A DNA stretch of 23,220 nt from positions 1-23,220 of the forward strand of contig JBBITX010000018.1 in the NCBI GenBank assembly GCA_037440545.1, read 5' to 3'. Numbering within the stretch: the stretch's first letter is position 1; every line of letters starts with the position of its first letter. The translations under genes were made by a program, and so were the position numbers. This DNA comes from JAVZIQ01 sp037440545 (GTDB lineage: Archaea; Thermoproteota; Bathyarchaeia; Bathyarchaeales; Bathycorpusculaceae). Positions 7,059-13,852 of this stretch are shown here, piece after piece. The notes below the pieces were generated by a model that was not told the DNA's origin, did not search any database, and was given only the letters and a program-made list of their open reading frames with translations.

Positions 7059-7845
7059 ACCCTTAGTTTTAAAACTGGGCGGATCAGTTCTAACGGACAA
7101 AACTACAGAGCTAGGCGTGCAGATGCAGACGGTAAGCCGCCTTGCAGAGGAAATAATGGAAGCAAACCCTAAAAAACTAATTATAGTTCACGGTGGAGGA
7201 AGCTTCGGACACCCAATTGCACAGAAACACTGCATAAAAGAGGGTTATAAAGAAGAATCTCAAAAAATTGGGTTCGCAGAAACACATCATGTAATGACAG
7301 TGCTTAACGGGCTGCTTATGGATGCCCTAATCTGGCGCGGCATCCCAGCCATAAGCATCTCACCGTCATCCTGCTTGGTAACACGTAATGGAAGGATAAA
7401 ATGCTTCGAAGATTCCCCACTTAAAATGCTTCTTAACATGGGCTTCATTCCGGTATTATATGGGGACGCAGTCTTCGACGAAGAGCTAGGCTTCACGATA
7501 CTATCCGGAGACCAGCTTACCGCTTTCCTGGCATTGCTTTTCAACGCTGAGAAAATAATTGTCGGAGTGGATGTCGACGGAATTTTCAACGCAGACCCCA
7601 AAATTGTTAGAGAGGCTAAAATGTTTGAACACTTAACACTTGAAGATCTCAAGGAGGTTCAGAAGTCTGCTGGCGGGTCAAGTGGAGTAGACGTGACAGG
7701 AGGCATGTCAGCCAAGATAATTGAGCTTATAAAGGCTGTAGAGAAGGGCATTCCAGTCCTAATAGTTAACGCCGCAAAGCCGAAAAACATTTACAAGGCT
7801 CTTAAAGGAGAAAAAGTGAAGGGAACACTTATAGAGAAGGAGTAA
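7045..7845 (+). CDS. ipk: Isopentenyl phosphate kinase
   Basis: This 266-residue amino-acid-kinase-fold enzyme converts isopentenyl phosphate to isopentenyl diphosphate, the hallmark of archaeal variants of the mevalonate pathway. Visible are PLVLKLGGSVLTDK (K10), VHGGGSFGHPIAQKH with H56, the His that separates IPK from acetylglutamate-kinase relatives, FTILSGDQLTAFLA, VGVDVDGIFNADP and DVTGGMSAKI. I chose the TTG at 7045 because AAGGAG (7033-7038) lies 6 bases upstream. An in-frame ATG at 7030 without a Shine-Dalgarno would add five residues. The enzymes that make isopentenyl phosphate from mevalonate phosphate (decarboxylase, or the anhydromevalonate route) are not in this window. Confidence 0.95.
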   Translation: MSQSKPLVLKLGGSVLTDKTTELGVQMQTVSRLAEEIMEANPKKLIIVHGGGSFGHPIAQKHCIKEGYKEESQKIGFAETHHVMTVLNGLLMDALIWRGIPAISISPSSCLVTRNGRIKCFEDSPLKMLLNMGFIPVLYGDAVFDEELGFTILSGDQLTAFLALLFNAEKIIVGVDVDGIFNADPKIVREAKMFEHLTLEDLKEVQKSAGGSSGVDVTGGMSAKIIELIKAVEKGIPVLIVNAAKPKNIYKALKGEKVKGTLIEKE

Positions 7846-7849
7846 AGGT

Positions 7850-8953
7850 TTGGCTGAAAAAACCAGGAAACGTAAGGCAGATCACATACGCATAGCTCTA
7901 AAAAGGAATGTGGAAGCGAGAAAAACCACAACAGGTTTTGAAGACATTTTCTTAATACATAGAGCTTTGCCAGAGGTTGATAAGGATAGAATAGACTTAT
8001 CTACAACTGTTTTTAACTACAAGTTTTCAGCTCCCATAATAGTTAGCGCCATAACAGGAGGAACCCATGAAGCAGTAAAAATTAACGCTGTTATAGCTGA
8101 GGCAGTGGAGGAGCTCGGCCTCGGGATGGGCGTTGGAAGCCAGAGGGCAGCTTTAGAGGATGTGAAGCTTGAAAAAACCTTCAAAGTGGCAAGGAAGAAG
8201 GCTCCAACAGCCTTTTTGATAGCTAATCTAGGCGGAGTGCAGTTCACACGCGAATACACAGTTAAAGAGGCGAAAAAGGCGGTTGAAATGATAGGGGCAG
8301 ACGCCCTTGCAATACATTTAAACCCCTTACAGGAGGCTGTCCAGCCTGAAGGCGAAACAAGCTTTAAAGGGGTGCTTGGGAGGATAGGCGAATTGGCTGC
8401 AGAGTTGGAAAAGCCTGTCATAGTAAAGGAGACAGGTGCTGGAATCGCCGCTGAAGAAGCGCGAAAACTTGAGGCAGCTGGGGTTAAAGCCATAGATATA
8501 AGCGGCGCCGGAGGAACAAGCTTTGCGGCGGTAGAATTTTACCGTGCAGAGGGAAAGGAAAACACCTTTCAGCGTAATTTGGGCGACGTTTTCTGGGACT
8601 GGGGTATACCTACAGCCATAAGCATAGTTGAGGTTGTTCAAAACGTGAAAATTCCAGTTATAGCTTCAGGAGGACTGCGAAGCGGGCTTGACGTAGCTAA
8701 AGCCTTGGCACTTGGCTCAAGCCTTGCAGGTTTTGCAAAGCCAGTTTTGCAAGCAGCTGTTAAAGGCGTTGAGGAGACGAAGAGCATGCTTAATATGTTT
8801 ATTGAAGAGTTGAGGAATGCCATGTTTCTGACAGGTTCGGAATCCGTTCAAGCCCTGCGCAAAGTACCCGTTATTATAGGAGGCAAAACAGCAGATTGGC
8901 TTAGGCTTAGAGGTTTTGAAATAGAAGTTTATGCAAGGAGGAGTTCTACTTGA
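7850..8953 (+). CDS. fni: Isopentenyl-diphosphate delta-isomerase, type 2 (FMN-dependent)
   Basis: This 367-residue TIM-barrel flavoenzyme interconverts IPP and DMAPP using reduced FMN. The family opening RKADHI (8-13) is present, then SAITGGTHEA (FMN/substrate loop, 66-75), GMGVGSQRAAL (92-102), and HLNPLQEAVQPEGE, in which Q161 and E162 match the catalytic Gln and Mg-binding Glu. DISGAGGTSFAAVE and ASGGLRSGLDVAKALALG are the phosphate/FMN loops. It starts with TTG behind GGAG, 4 bases after ipk, and its TGA overlaps the TTG start of the prenyl synthase (8950-8953). In some archaea an RNase J gene lies between fni and the prenyl synthase gene; it is missing here. Confidence 0.96.
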   Translation: MAEKTRKRKADHIRIALKRNVEARKTTTGFEDIFLIHRALPEVDKDRIDLSTTVFNYKFSAPIIVSAITGGTHEAVKINAVIAEAVEELGLGMGVGSQRAALEDVKLEKTFKVARKKAPTAFLIANLGGVQFTREYTVKEAKKAVEMIGADALAIHLNPLQEAVQPEGETSFKGVLGRIGELAAELEKPVIVKETGAGIAAEEARKLEAAGVKAIDISGAGGTSFAAVEFYRAEGKENTFQRNLGDVFWDWGIPTAISIVEVVQNVKIPVIASGGLRSGLDVAKALALGSSLAGFAKPVLQAAVKGVEETKSMLNMFIEELRNAMFLTGSESVQALRKVPVIIGGKTADWLRLRGFEIEVYARRSST

Positions 8954-10026
8954 ACTTTAACATTGAAAGCCTTCTAAAAGAGAAGTCTGTCCTAATAGAT
9001 AGAGCTATTGAAAAGTATATTCCTAGAAAGTTCTCAAGAGAATCTGCTCTTTTCAAGGTTAATCCACCACGCTACGCCTACAACATTGAAGCCATAAACA
9101 AGGCTTTGGCTGAGCCTATATGGGAGTTCCTAGATAGAGGTGGAAAAAGGTGGCGTCCAACTTTATTCCTCCTTATATGCGAGGCCCTAGGGAAAAACCC
9201 AAATGACTTCATAGATTACGCTATAATCCCAGAAGTGATCCACAACGGAACCTTAATTATAGATGATGTGGAAGACGCTTCAGAATTTAGACGGGGTAAG
9301 CCGTGCACATATAAAATCTACGGCTTAGACGTGGCTGTAAACGCTGGAAACCTCATGTATTACCTTCCCCTTCTTCCACTAATAACAAACAGAGAAGGAA
9401 TAGGTGCAGATAAGCTTGCAAGAATTTATGAAATTTATGTTGAGGAGATGATAAGCCTAAGCCTTGGACAAGCAATGGACATAGCATGGCATAAGGGTTT
9501 GGCTGGCGCAGACCAAATTGTTGAGGAGGAATATATGCAGATGTGCGCCTATAAAACAGGAACCCTTGCAAGAATGGCTGCAAGAATAGCCGCAGTTCTG
9601 TCAGGTGCAGACGATGAGCTCGTGGAAAAAATTGGGCTTTTTGCAGAAAGCATTGGAGTAGCCTTCCAAATACAAGATGACATTCTAGATTTAACAGGAG
9701 AAGAATTTGCTGAGAAAAAAGGAGGACGCGGACAAGACATAACAGAGGGGAAAAGGACATTAATGGTTATTCACACGCTTAAAGTGGCACAGGCTAAAGA
9801 CAGAGAAAGGCTGATTGAAATCTTGAAAATGCACACTTCAAATCAGAAAATCAGAGATGAAGCCATAAAAATAATGCAGAAATATGGTGCAATAGAATAC
9901 GCAAAAAATTTTGCATCGAAAATCGTTGAGGAAAGCTGGAAAAAAATTGAGGAACTTCTACCAGAGTCAGAAGCGAAAAAAAACTTAAACGCCTTTGCAA
10001 GATACCTCATTGAAAGAAAAATCTAA
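8950..10026 (+). CDS. idsA: Long-chain trans-prenyl diphosphate synthase (probable geranylgeranyl diphosphate synthase)
   Basis: This 358-residue all-alpha isoprenoid synthase joins IPP to allylic diphosphates to make the C20 or longer chain of archaeal ether lipids. GGKRWRP (64-70) is the IPP-binding motif. The first Asp-rich motif is DDVED (105-109) in HNGTLIIDDVEDASEFRRG, and the second is DDILD (243-247) in FQIQDDILDLTGE. The residue five before the first Asp motif is Gly100, where classic archaeal GGPP synthases carry a bulky aromatic; the surrounding HN..L.IDD.ED....RRG.P pattern resembles eukaryotic type III enzymes. Exact chain length therefore cannot be read from this position. Its TTG start at 8950 overlaps the fni stop and has AAGGAGG about 8 bases upstream. 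Confidence 0.93.
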   Translation: MNFNIESLLKEKSVLIDRAIEKYIPRKFSRESALFKVNPPRYAYNIEAINKALAEPIWEFLDRGGKRWRPTLFLLICEALGKNPNDFIDYAIIPEVIHNGTLIIDDVEDASEFRRGKPCTYKIYGLDVAVNAGNLMYYLPLLPLITNREGIGADKLARIYEIYVEEMISLSLGQAMDIAWHKGLAGADQIVEEEYMQMCAYKTGTLARMAARIAAVLSGADDELVEKIGLFAESIGVAFQIQDDILDLTGEEFAEKKGGRGQDITEGKRTLMVIHTLKVAQAKDRERLIEILKMHTSNQKIRDEAIKIMQKYGAIEYAKNFASKIVEESWKKIEELLPESEAKKNLNAFARYLIERKI

Positions 10027-10094
10027 TTGAAGTGTAAAACTTTCCTGAGCTAAGAGAAGAAGCTGAATTAAGGGAATTAATACTAAAATTCGCT
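10027..10094 (+). other. Displaced N-terminal coding segment of gltX (apparent frameshift)
   Basis: In the gltX frame, the bases from 10038 up to the TTG at 10095 encode NFPELREEAELRELILKFA, which continues smoothly into LINAVKHEGKA. This is the conserved first helix of archaeal glutamyl-tRNA synthetases. The frame has no ATG, GTG or TTG here and is closed by TAA at 10035-10037. One extra A in the AAAA run at 10036-10039 would join it to a TTG at 10027, directly after the idsA stop, giving a normal N-terminus beginning MKCKNFPELREE. This points to a one-base deletion in the genome or a sequencing/assembly error. Confidence 0.65.
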
Positions 10095-11798
10095 TTGATA
10101 AACGCCGTAAAACATGAAGGGAAAGCGCTTAAAGGTCCTGTCGTCGGAAAGGTACTAGCGGAAAGACCTGAACTGCGGGCCAAAGCCAAAGAGATAACAA
10201 AAATAATTGAGGAAATAGTGGATGAGGTTAACAATCTACCGCAAGCCGTACAGAAAGGCTTGGTCGAGGAAAAGTGGCCTGAGGCGCTTTTAAAAGAGAA
10301 ATCGGAAGAGGAAATGAAGAAGCTTCCGCCTCTGCCTTCAGCCGAAGAATACAAAAACATTGTAACTCGTTTCTCTCCCAACCCAGACTGCGTTTTACAT
10401 TTAGGGTCTGCTAGAGCCATAATCCTATGCCACGAATATGCCCGCATCTACAAAGGAAAATTCATATTACGTTTCGAAGACACAGATCCGAAGCTTAAAA
10501 GGCCTGTGCTGGATTTTTACGACAGAATAAGGGAAGACCTGGCTTGGCTTCAATGCAAGCCTGACGAGGAATACATACAGAGCGACAGAATTCCCATATA
10601 CTATGATTACGCGGAGAAACTTTTGACAGATGGAAATGCTTACATATGCACGTGTAAACCAGAACTTTTCAGGAAAAAAATACTTGCGCAACATCCCTGT
10701 CCATGTAGGAGCCTACCCCCAGAAGAGCAAATGGAAAGGTGGCGGCGAATGCTTGAAGGCGTCTACAAAGAAGGCGAAGCCGTGGTCAGGGTAAAGACGG
10801 ATTTAACTCATCCTAACCCGGCTGTGAGGGACTGGCCTGCCCTGCGTGTTATAGACGCTGAAAAATATCCCCATCCAAGAGTTGGAAGCAAATATAATGT
10901 TTGGCCCCTGTACAATTTTGCATGCGGGTTAGACGACTACTTGATGGGTGTAACCCATATAATACGGGGGAAGGAACACTTAACCAACATGGTGCGTCAA
11001 CAATACATGTATAAACATCTAGGCTGGAAATATCCTGAAGCCATACATTATGGTAGGCTTAAAATTAAGGGCGCATTTCTCAGCAAGTCGAAAATAGTTC
11101 AGGGTTTACGGGAAGGTTTGTATAAGGATTGGGACGACCCTAGGCTTGCAACATTTGCAGCCTTGAGAAAGCGGGGGATAACCCCTGAAGCTGTAAGGAG
11201 ACTTATAATTGACGTTGGACCGAAAACCTCAGATGTAGTTTTAAGCTGGGAAAACCTCTATGCTTACAACAGAAAAATTCTAGATCCAAAAGTTGACAGG
11301 TACTTTTTCGTGCATAACCCCATACAGCTTCATGTTAGAAATGTTCCACGGGATTTTAAAGCTAGGCTAAGGCTTCATCCAGAACATCCGGATAGGGGAT
11401 TCAGAGAATACACTATAACGCCTTCTGAAGACAAAACTGCCCTTTTCTGGGTTTCAAGGATGGATTTTGGAGTTATGGCCGTTGGAAACGTGGTGCGTCT
11501 CATGGAATTATTTAACATTAAAATCGAGAAGGTTGAAGCTTACAGTGTGGAGGCACATTTCATAAGTGAGTCCTACGAGGACGCTAGGAAGGCAGAGGCG
11601 CCGCTTATCCATTGGGTGCCAATTGGAGCTGACATGCCATGTGAAGTTATCCTTCCAGACGCTTCAACTGCTGAGGGAATAGCGGAAAAAGCATGTAAAA
11701 GGCTGAAACCAAATGACATTATACAGTTTGAAAGATTCGGTTTTGTGAGAGTTGAAAGCGTCAACGCAAAGTTGACGGCATACTTTGCCCACAAATAA
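10095..11798 (+). CDS. gltX: Glutamyl-tRNA synthetase (archaeal type)
   Basis: This class I synthetase charges tRNA-Glu (and possibly tRNA-Gln in a non-discriminating role; inference). The ATP-binding HIGH motif reads HLGS (102-105) within TRFSPNPDCVLHLGSARAI, a variant in which the last His is Ser. RFEDTDP (126-132) follows. A zinc-type insertion has C185, C187, C202 and C204 with H200. GLDDYLMGVTHIIRGKEHL is the archaeal/eukaryotic core, and the KMSKS loop is LSKSK (329-333). The C-terminal half is the beta-barrel anticodon domain of the archaeal/eukaryotic branch. The listed start is the first TTG in frame (567 residues), but homology clearly extends about 19 residues upstream with no start codon, so the gene probably begins at 10027 with a frameshift between. 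Confidence 0.93.
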   Translation: MINAVKHEGKALKGPVVGKVLAERPELRAKAKEITKIIEEIVDEVNNLPQAVQKGLVEEKWPEALLKEKSEEEMKKLPPLPSAEEYKNIVTRFSPNPDCVLHLGSARAIILCHEYARIYKGKFILRFEDTDPKLKRPVLDFYDRIREDLAWLQCKPDEEYIQSDRIPIYYDYAEKLLTDGNAYICTCKPELFRKKILAQHPCPCRSLPPEEQMERWRRMLEGVYKEGEAVVRVKTDLTHPNPAVRDWPALRVIDAEKYPHPRVGSKYNVWPLYNFACGLDDYLMGVTHIIRGKEHLTNMVRQQYMYKHLGWKYPEAIHYGRLKIKGAFLSKSKIVQGLREGLYKDWDDPRLATFAALRKRGITPEAVRRLIIDVGPKTSDVVLSWENLYAYNRKILDPKVDRYFFVHNPIQLHVRNVPRDFKARLRLHPEHPDRGFREYTITPSEDKTALFWVSRMDFGVMAVGNVVRLMELFNIKIEKVEAYSVEAHFISESYEDARKAEAPLIHWVPIGADMPCEVILPDASTAEGIAEKACKRLKPNDIIQFERFGFVRVESVNAKLTAYFAHK

Positions 11799-11814
11799 AC
11801 ATTGGAGGGATTTA

Positions 11815-12108
11815 ATGCGTAAACAGGATAAGGTTGTTTTGTGGCCTGCGTATTTCGACTCAACCAGGACCAGAGGGGAAGGGAGAAAAGTTCCTAAAGA
11901 AATGGCTGTTCCATCTCCGAAAATTATGGAGTTAAAGGAGGCTGTTCAAAAGCTGGGTTTAGAACATGAAATTTCTCCAGAGGCTTGCTATTCAAAGGCT
12001 CCATGGATTAAAATGGGAATGCTACTTGTAGCCAAAAAAGAGCCTAAAAACCAGCTTATGAAGAAAATCGCTAAACAACTTTTAAAAATACGAGCTCTTC
12101 AAAAATAA
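11815..12108 (+). CDS. srp19: Signal recognition particle 19 kDa protein
   Basis: This 97-residue protein binds the tips of helices 6 and 8 of SRP RNA and promotes SRP54 binding for co-translational membrane targeting. It has KVVLWPAYFDSTRTRGEGRK near the N-terminus, then the conserved Val-Pro segment, an EAVQKLGL helix, and a short basic C-terminus. The ATG at 11815 is preceded by GGAGGGA (11804-11810) with 6-base spacing; an earlier in-frame start at 11785 would overlap gltX. It ends the plus-strand run. The next gene, S8e, is convergent with only one base between the stops. Confidence 0.95.
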   Translation: MRKQDKVVLWPAYFDSTRTRGEGRKVPKEMAVPSPKIMELKEAVQKLGLEHEISPEACYSKAPWIKMGMLLVAKKEPKNQLMKKIAKQLLKIRALQK

Positions 12109-12120
12109 TCTAGGTTTTTT
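12101..12120. terminator. Overlapping oligo-T terminators of convergent srp19 and rps8e
   Basis: The two stops are one base apart. A run of six T at 12115-12120 lies just after the srp19 stop on the plus strand, inside the end of rps8e. On the minus strand, five T (complement of 12101-12105) follow the rps8e stop. Archaeal termination relies on such T-runs, so both transcripts can end within the other gene's last codons. No stable hairpin is seen. Confidence 0.4.
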
Positions 12121-12508
12121 CGCCTTCTCTTACAAGAACTGCGTTTACAACTCCATTCTGACCTGGCCTCGAGGTTACACGTGCCAAGCCAAGGGATGTT
12201 TCTAGCAGCGCACCCTTTGTTATAACGCCCCTTCTATCATAATCAACATTAGAGGGGTTCTTAACAACCCGCAGGATTTCAGCCTTCTCAGTTTTGCCTG
12301 TTTTCATATCTGTTACACAAGCATATTTTTCGCTTAAAACCTTAACTTTAATGCTGCTTCCTCTGCCTTTTTCAAGCTTTCTTTCCGGCTCACCTAAAAC
12401 TGTCTCTGCTGGAAAGTTACCCTGCTCAAATTTCCTCTTTCCTCTATAGGGCCTTTTTTTGCCGCCTGAAGGCTTCCTTTTATGCAAGTCTCCATGCCAA
12501 ACTGACAT
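12110..12508 (-). CDS. rps8e: 30S ribosomal protein S8e
   Basis: This 132-residue archaeal/eukaryotic small-subunit protein has no bacterial counterpart. It begins SVWHGDLHKRKPSGGKKRPY and includes RGKRKFEQGNFPAETVLGE, a diverged internal GRGSSIKVKVL, then VKNPSNVDYDRRGVITKGA and the signature SLGLARVTSRPGQNGVVNAV. The ATG at 12506-12508 (minus) is preceded by GGTATGGGA, a weak Shine-Dalgarno. It has its own TATA box in the 68-base gap behind scpB, so it is probably transcribed separately from the smc operon as well as by read-through. Confidence 0.96.
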   Translation of the reverse strand: MSVWHGDLHKRKPSGGKKRPYRGKRKFEQGNFPAETVLGEPERKLEKGRGSSIKVKVLSEKYACVTDMKTGKTEKAEILRVVKNPSNVDYDRRGVITKGALLETSLGLARVTSRPGQNGVVNAVLVREGEKT

Positions 12509-12559
12509 TTCCCATACCTTTTAACAGCTTTTGAGGCTTGTTGACTATCACATCATTTG

Positions 12560-12567
12560 CATATAAA
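12560..12567 (-). promoter_or_regulatory. TATA box for rps8e
   Basis: On the minus strand the sequence reads GGTTTATATGC, a near-consensus archaeal box A. Transcription would begin roughly 25 bases downstream (near 12540), giving a leader of about 30 bases before the S8e ATG. It lies just after the scpB stop codon. Confidence 0.6.
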
Positions 12568-12576
12568 CCTATCCGT

Positions 12577-13185
12577 CTAACACGCCTTCAATTTTGTTTC
12601 CACGTCTTCCTTAAAAGCCTTCTCATCCTTAAGAATGCTCCTTAACTCCCTTTTCATGGCTGATATGTCGTGGCTTAATCCAAAATAGTCTGCAAAGTAT
12701 TCTGTTGTCCTTAAAATTGATGCCCGCCCCTTCCTTTCCAATGTGACCAAGCCCATTTCCTTCAAAATTTTAATGTGGCTGTAGGCATGTTTTCCACGCA
12801 CTTCTATTACATGCCTTTGGGGAATAGGCTGTCTAAAGGCTATGTACGCCAGGGTCTTAAGAGGCCCTGTGGATAGAAGAGGCCTTTTCACAAGTCTTCT
12901 AACATGGGGCGTAAACTCGGCTTTAAGTTGTAAAACGTATCTTTCATCTTTTAACTCGAGGATTTCTAGGGCTGTATTCCTACTTGCATACTCTTGGGTA
13001 AGCATCTTTGCAAGCTTTTTAGCCTTATTCTTCGACCTAGTCTTCAAAACTTGGCATAGCTCTTTAAGGTCTAAGGGACGGCCTGAAACATAAAGGGCGG
13101 CCTCTACTAAGGCAAGGTCGTGTTTAAGCTTCTCCGTCTCCGTAACTTTCTTTATTTGCTCTGTTTCAGCTGCTTCCTGCAGCAT
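12577..13185 (-). CDS. scpB: Segregation and condensation protein B (ScpB)
   Basis: This 202-residue protein of tandem winged-helix domains acts as a regulatory (kite) subunit, binding the kleisin ScpA of the SMC complex. After a charged N-terminus of about 25 residues, LVEAALYVSGRPLDLKEL opens the first winged helix. The segment TGPLKTLAYIAFRQPIPQRHV followed by HIKILKEMGLVTLERKGRAS is the second, with its beta-wing, and the FADYFGL end is typical of ScpB. The ATG at 13183-13185 has GGAGG 5 bases upstream on the minus strand, located within the last codons of scpA, and the two genes overlap by 20 bases. Coupled expression suits subunits of one complex. Confidence 0.92.
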   Translation of the reverse strand: MLQEAAETEQIKKVTETEKLKHDLALVEAALYVSGRPLDLKELCQVLKTRSKNKAKKLAKMLTQEYASRNTALEILELKDERYVLQLKAEFTPHVRRLVKRPLLSTGPLKTLAYIAFRQPIPQRHVIEVRGKHAYSHIKILKEMGLVTLERKGRASILRTTEYFADYFGLSHDISAMKRELRSILKDEKAFKEDVETKLKAC

Positions 13186-13852
13186 CTAATCCTCCAATAC
13201 TTATGTAGATCTCTTCTGTCTCTTCATTTTGCCATAGGCCGACTTTTCCATCTTGAGCTAGGAATAATAAGATTATGAATTTTCGGATGGCTTCCATCCT
13301 GTCTGACCCCTTCACCAAAGTTGAAAATTCTATTATTCCAGACCCCTTAACCATTTCATGAAGCTTCCTGTAAAGCTTCTCCATTTGAAGCTCAAATTCT
13401 AAAAGGTAATAGTCAACCTGTGGCAGAATATCCAATGGGGCTGGAGGCTCAGGCTGGGAAGCCGTCTTCTTCATATGGAAAAAACCTTCACTTTTCAAAA
13501 CGTCATCTAAAACCTCTAGGAGGTGTCGTATGGTCGTTGAGGTTAACTCGTGTCTGAGGGGTGGTAAAATTGGCGGAATTTGAAAATCTTGAATGGCCTT
13601 AGGGGCTTCTATGGGTTCTTCAAGTTTTAGAAGAAGCTTGGACTTCATTAGGTATATGAATGCTGAAGAGTCTAAGGCTACACCCGAAGCCCTAAAGTCA
13701 ATTAGTCCGGCTTTATTCATCTCTTCAAGAAAGGTGGTTAGTAGATAGGCTATGTTTATGTTCCATGGAGAGAGCCTTTCAAGCCTCTGAAACTCGAAGA
13801 GAATGTTCCATGGAGGTCGGAGGTAAAATGGCTTCTTTGTGGATATGGCCAT
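13166..13852 (-). CDS. scpA: Segregation and condensation protein A (ScpA kleisin)
   Basis: This 228-residue kleisin bridges the SMC heads and binds ScpB. The N-terminal ScpA signature appears as LERLSPWNINIAYLLTTFLEE, then GVALDSSAFIYLMKSKLLLKLEEP, matching the family's 'PWdIDi...' and '..AA.Ll.lKS..LL' patterns. A central Pro/Glu-rich linker (about residues 82-140) is followed by a C-terminal winged-helix region with EFSTLVKGSDRMEAIRKFI and LLFLAQDGKVGLWQNE, which should contact the SMC head. Its ATG directly abuts the smc TAA (TAAATG), so expression is tightly coupled. Length is similar to bacterial and archaeal ScpA proteins. Confidence 0.9.
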   Translation of the reverse strand: MAISTKKPFYLRPPWNILFEFQRLERLSPWNINIAYLLTTFLEEMNKAGLIDFRASGVALDSSAFIYLMKSKLLLKLEEPIEAPKAIQDFQIPPILPPLRHELTSTTIRHLLEVLDDVLKSEGFFHMKKTASQPEPPAPLDILPQVDYYLLEFELQMEKLYRKLHEMVKGSGIIEFSTLVKGSDRMEAIRKFIILLFLAQDGKVGLWQNEETEEIYISIGGLDAAGSS

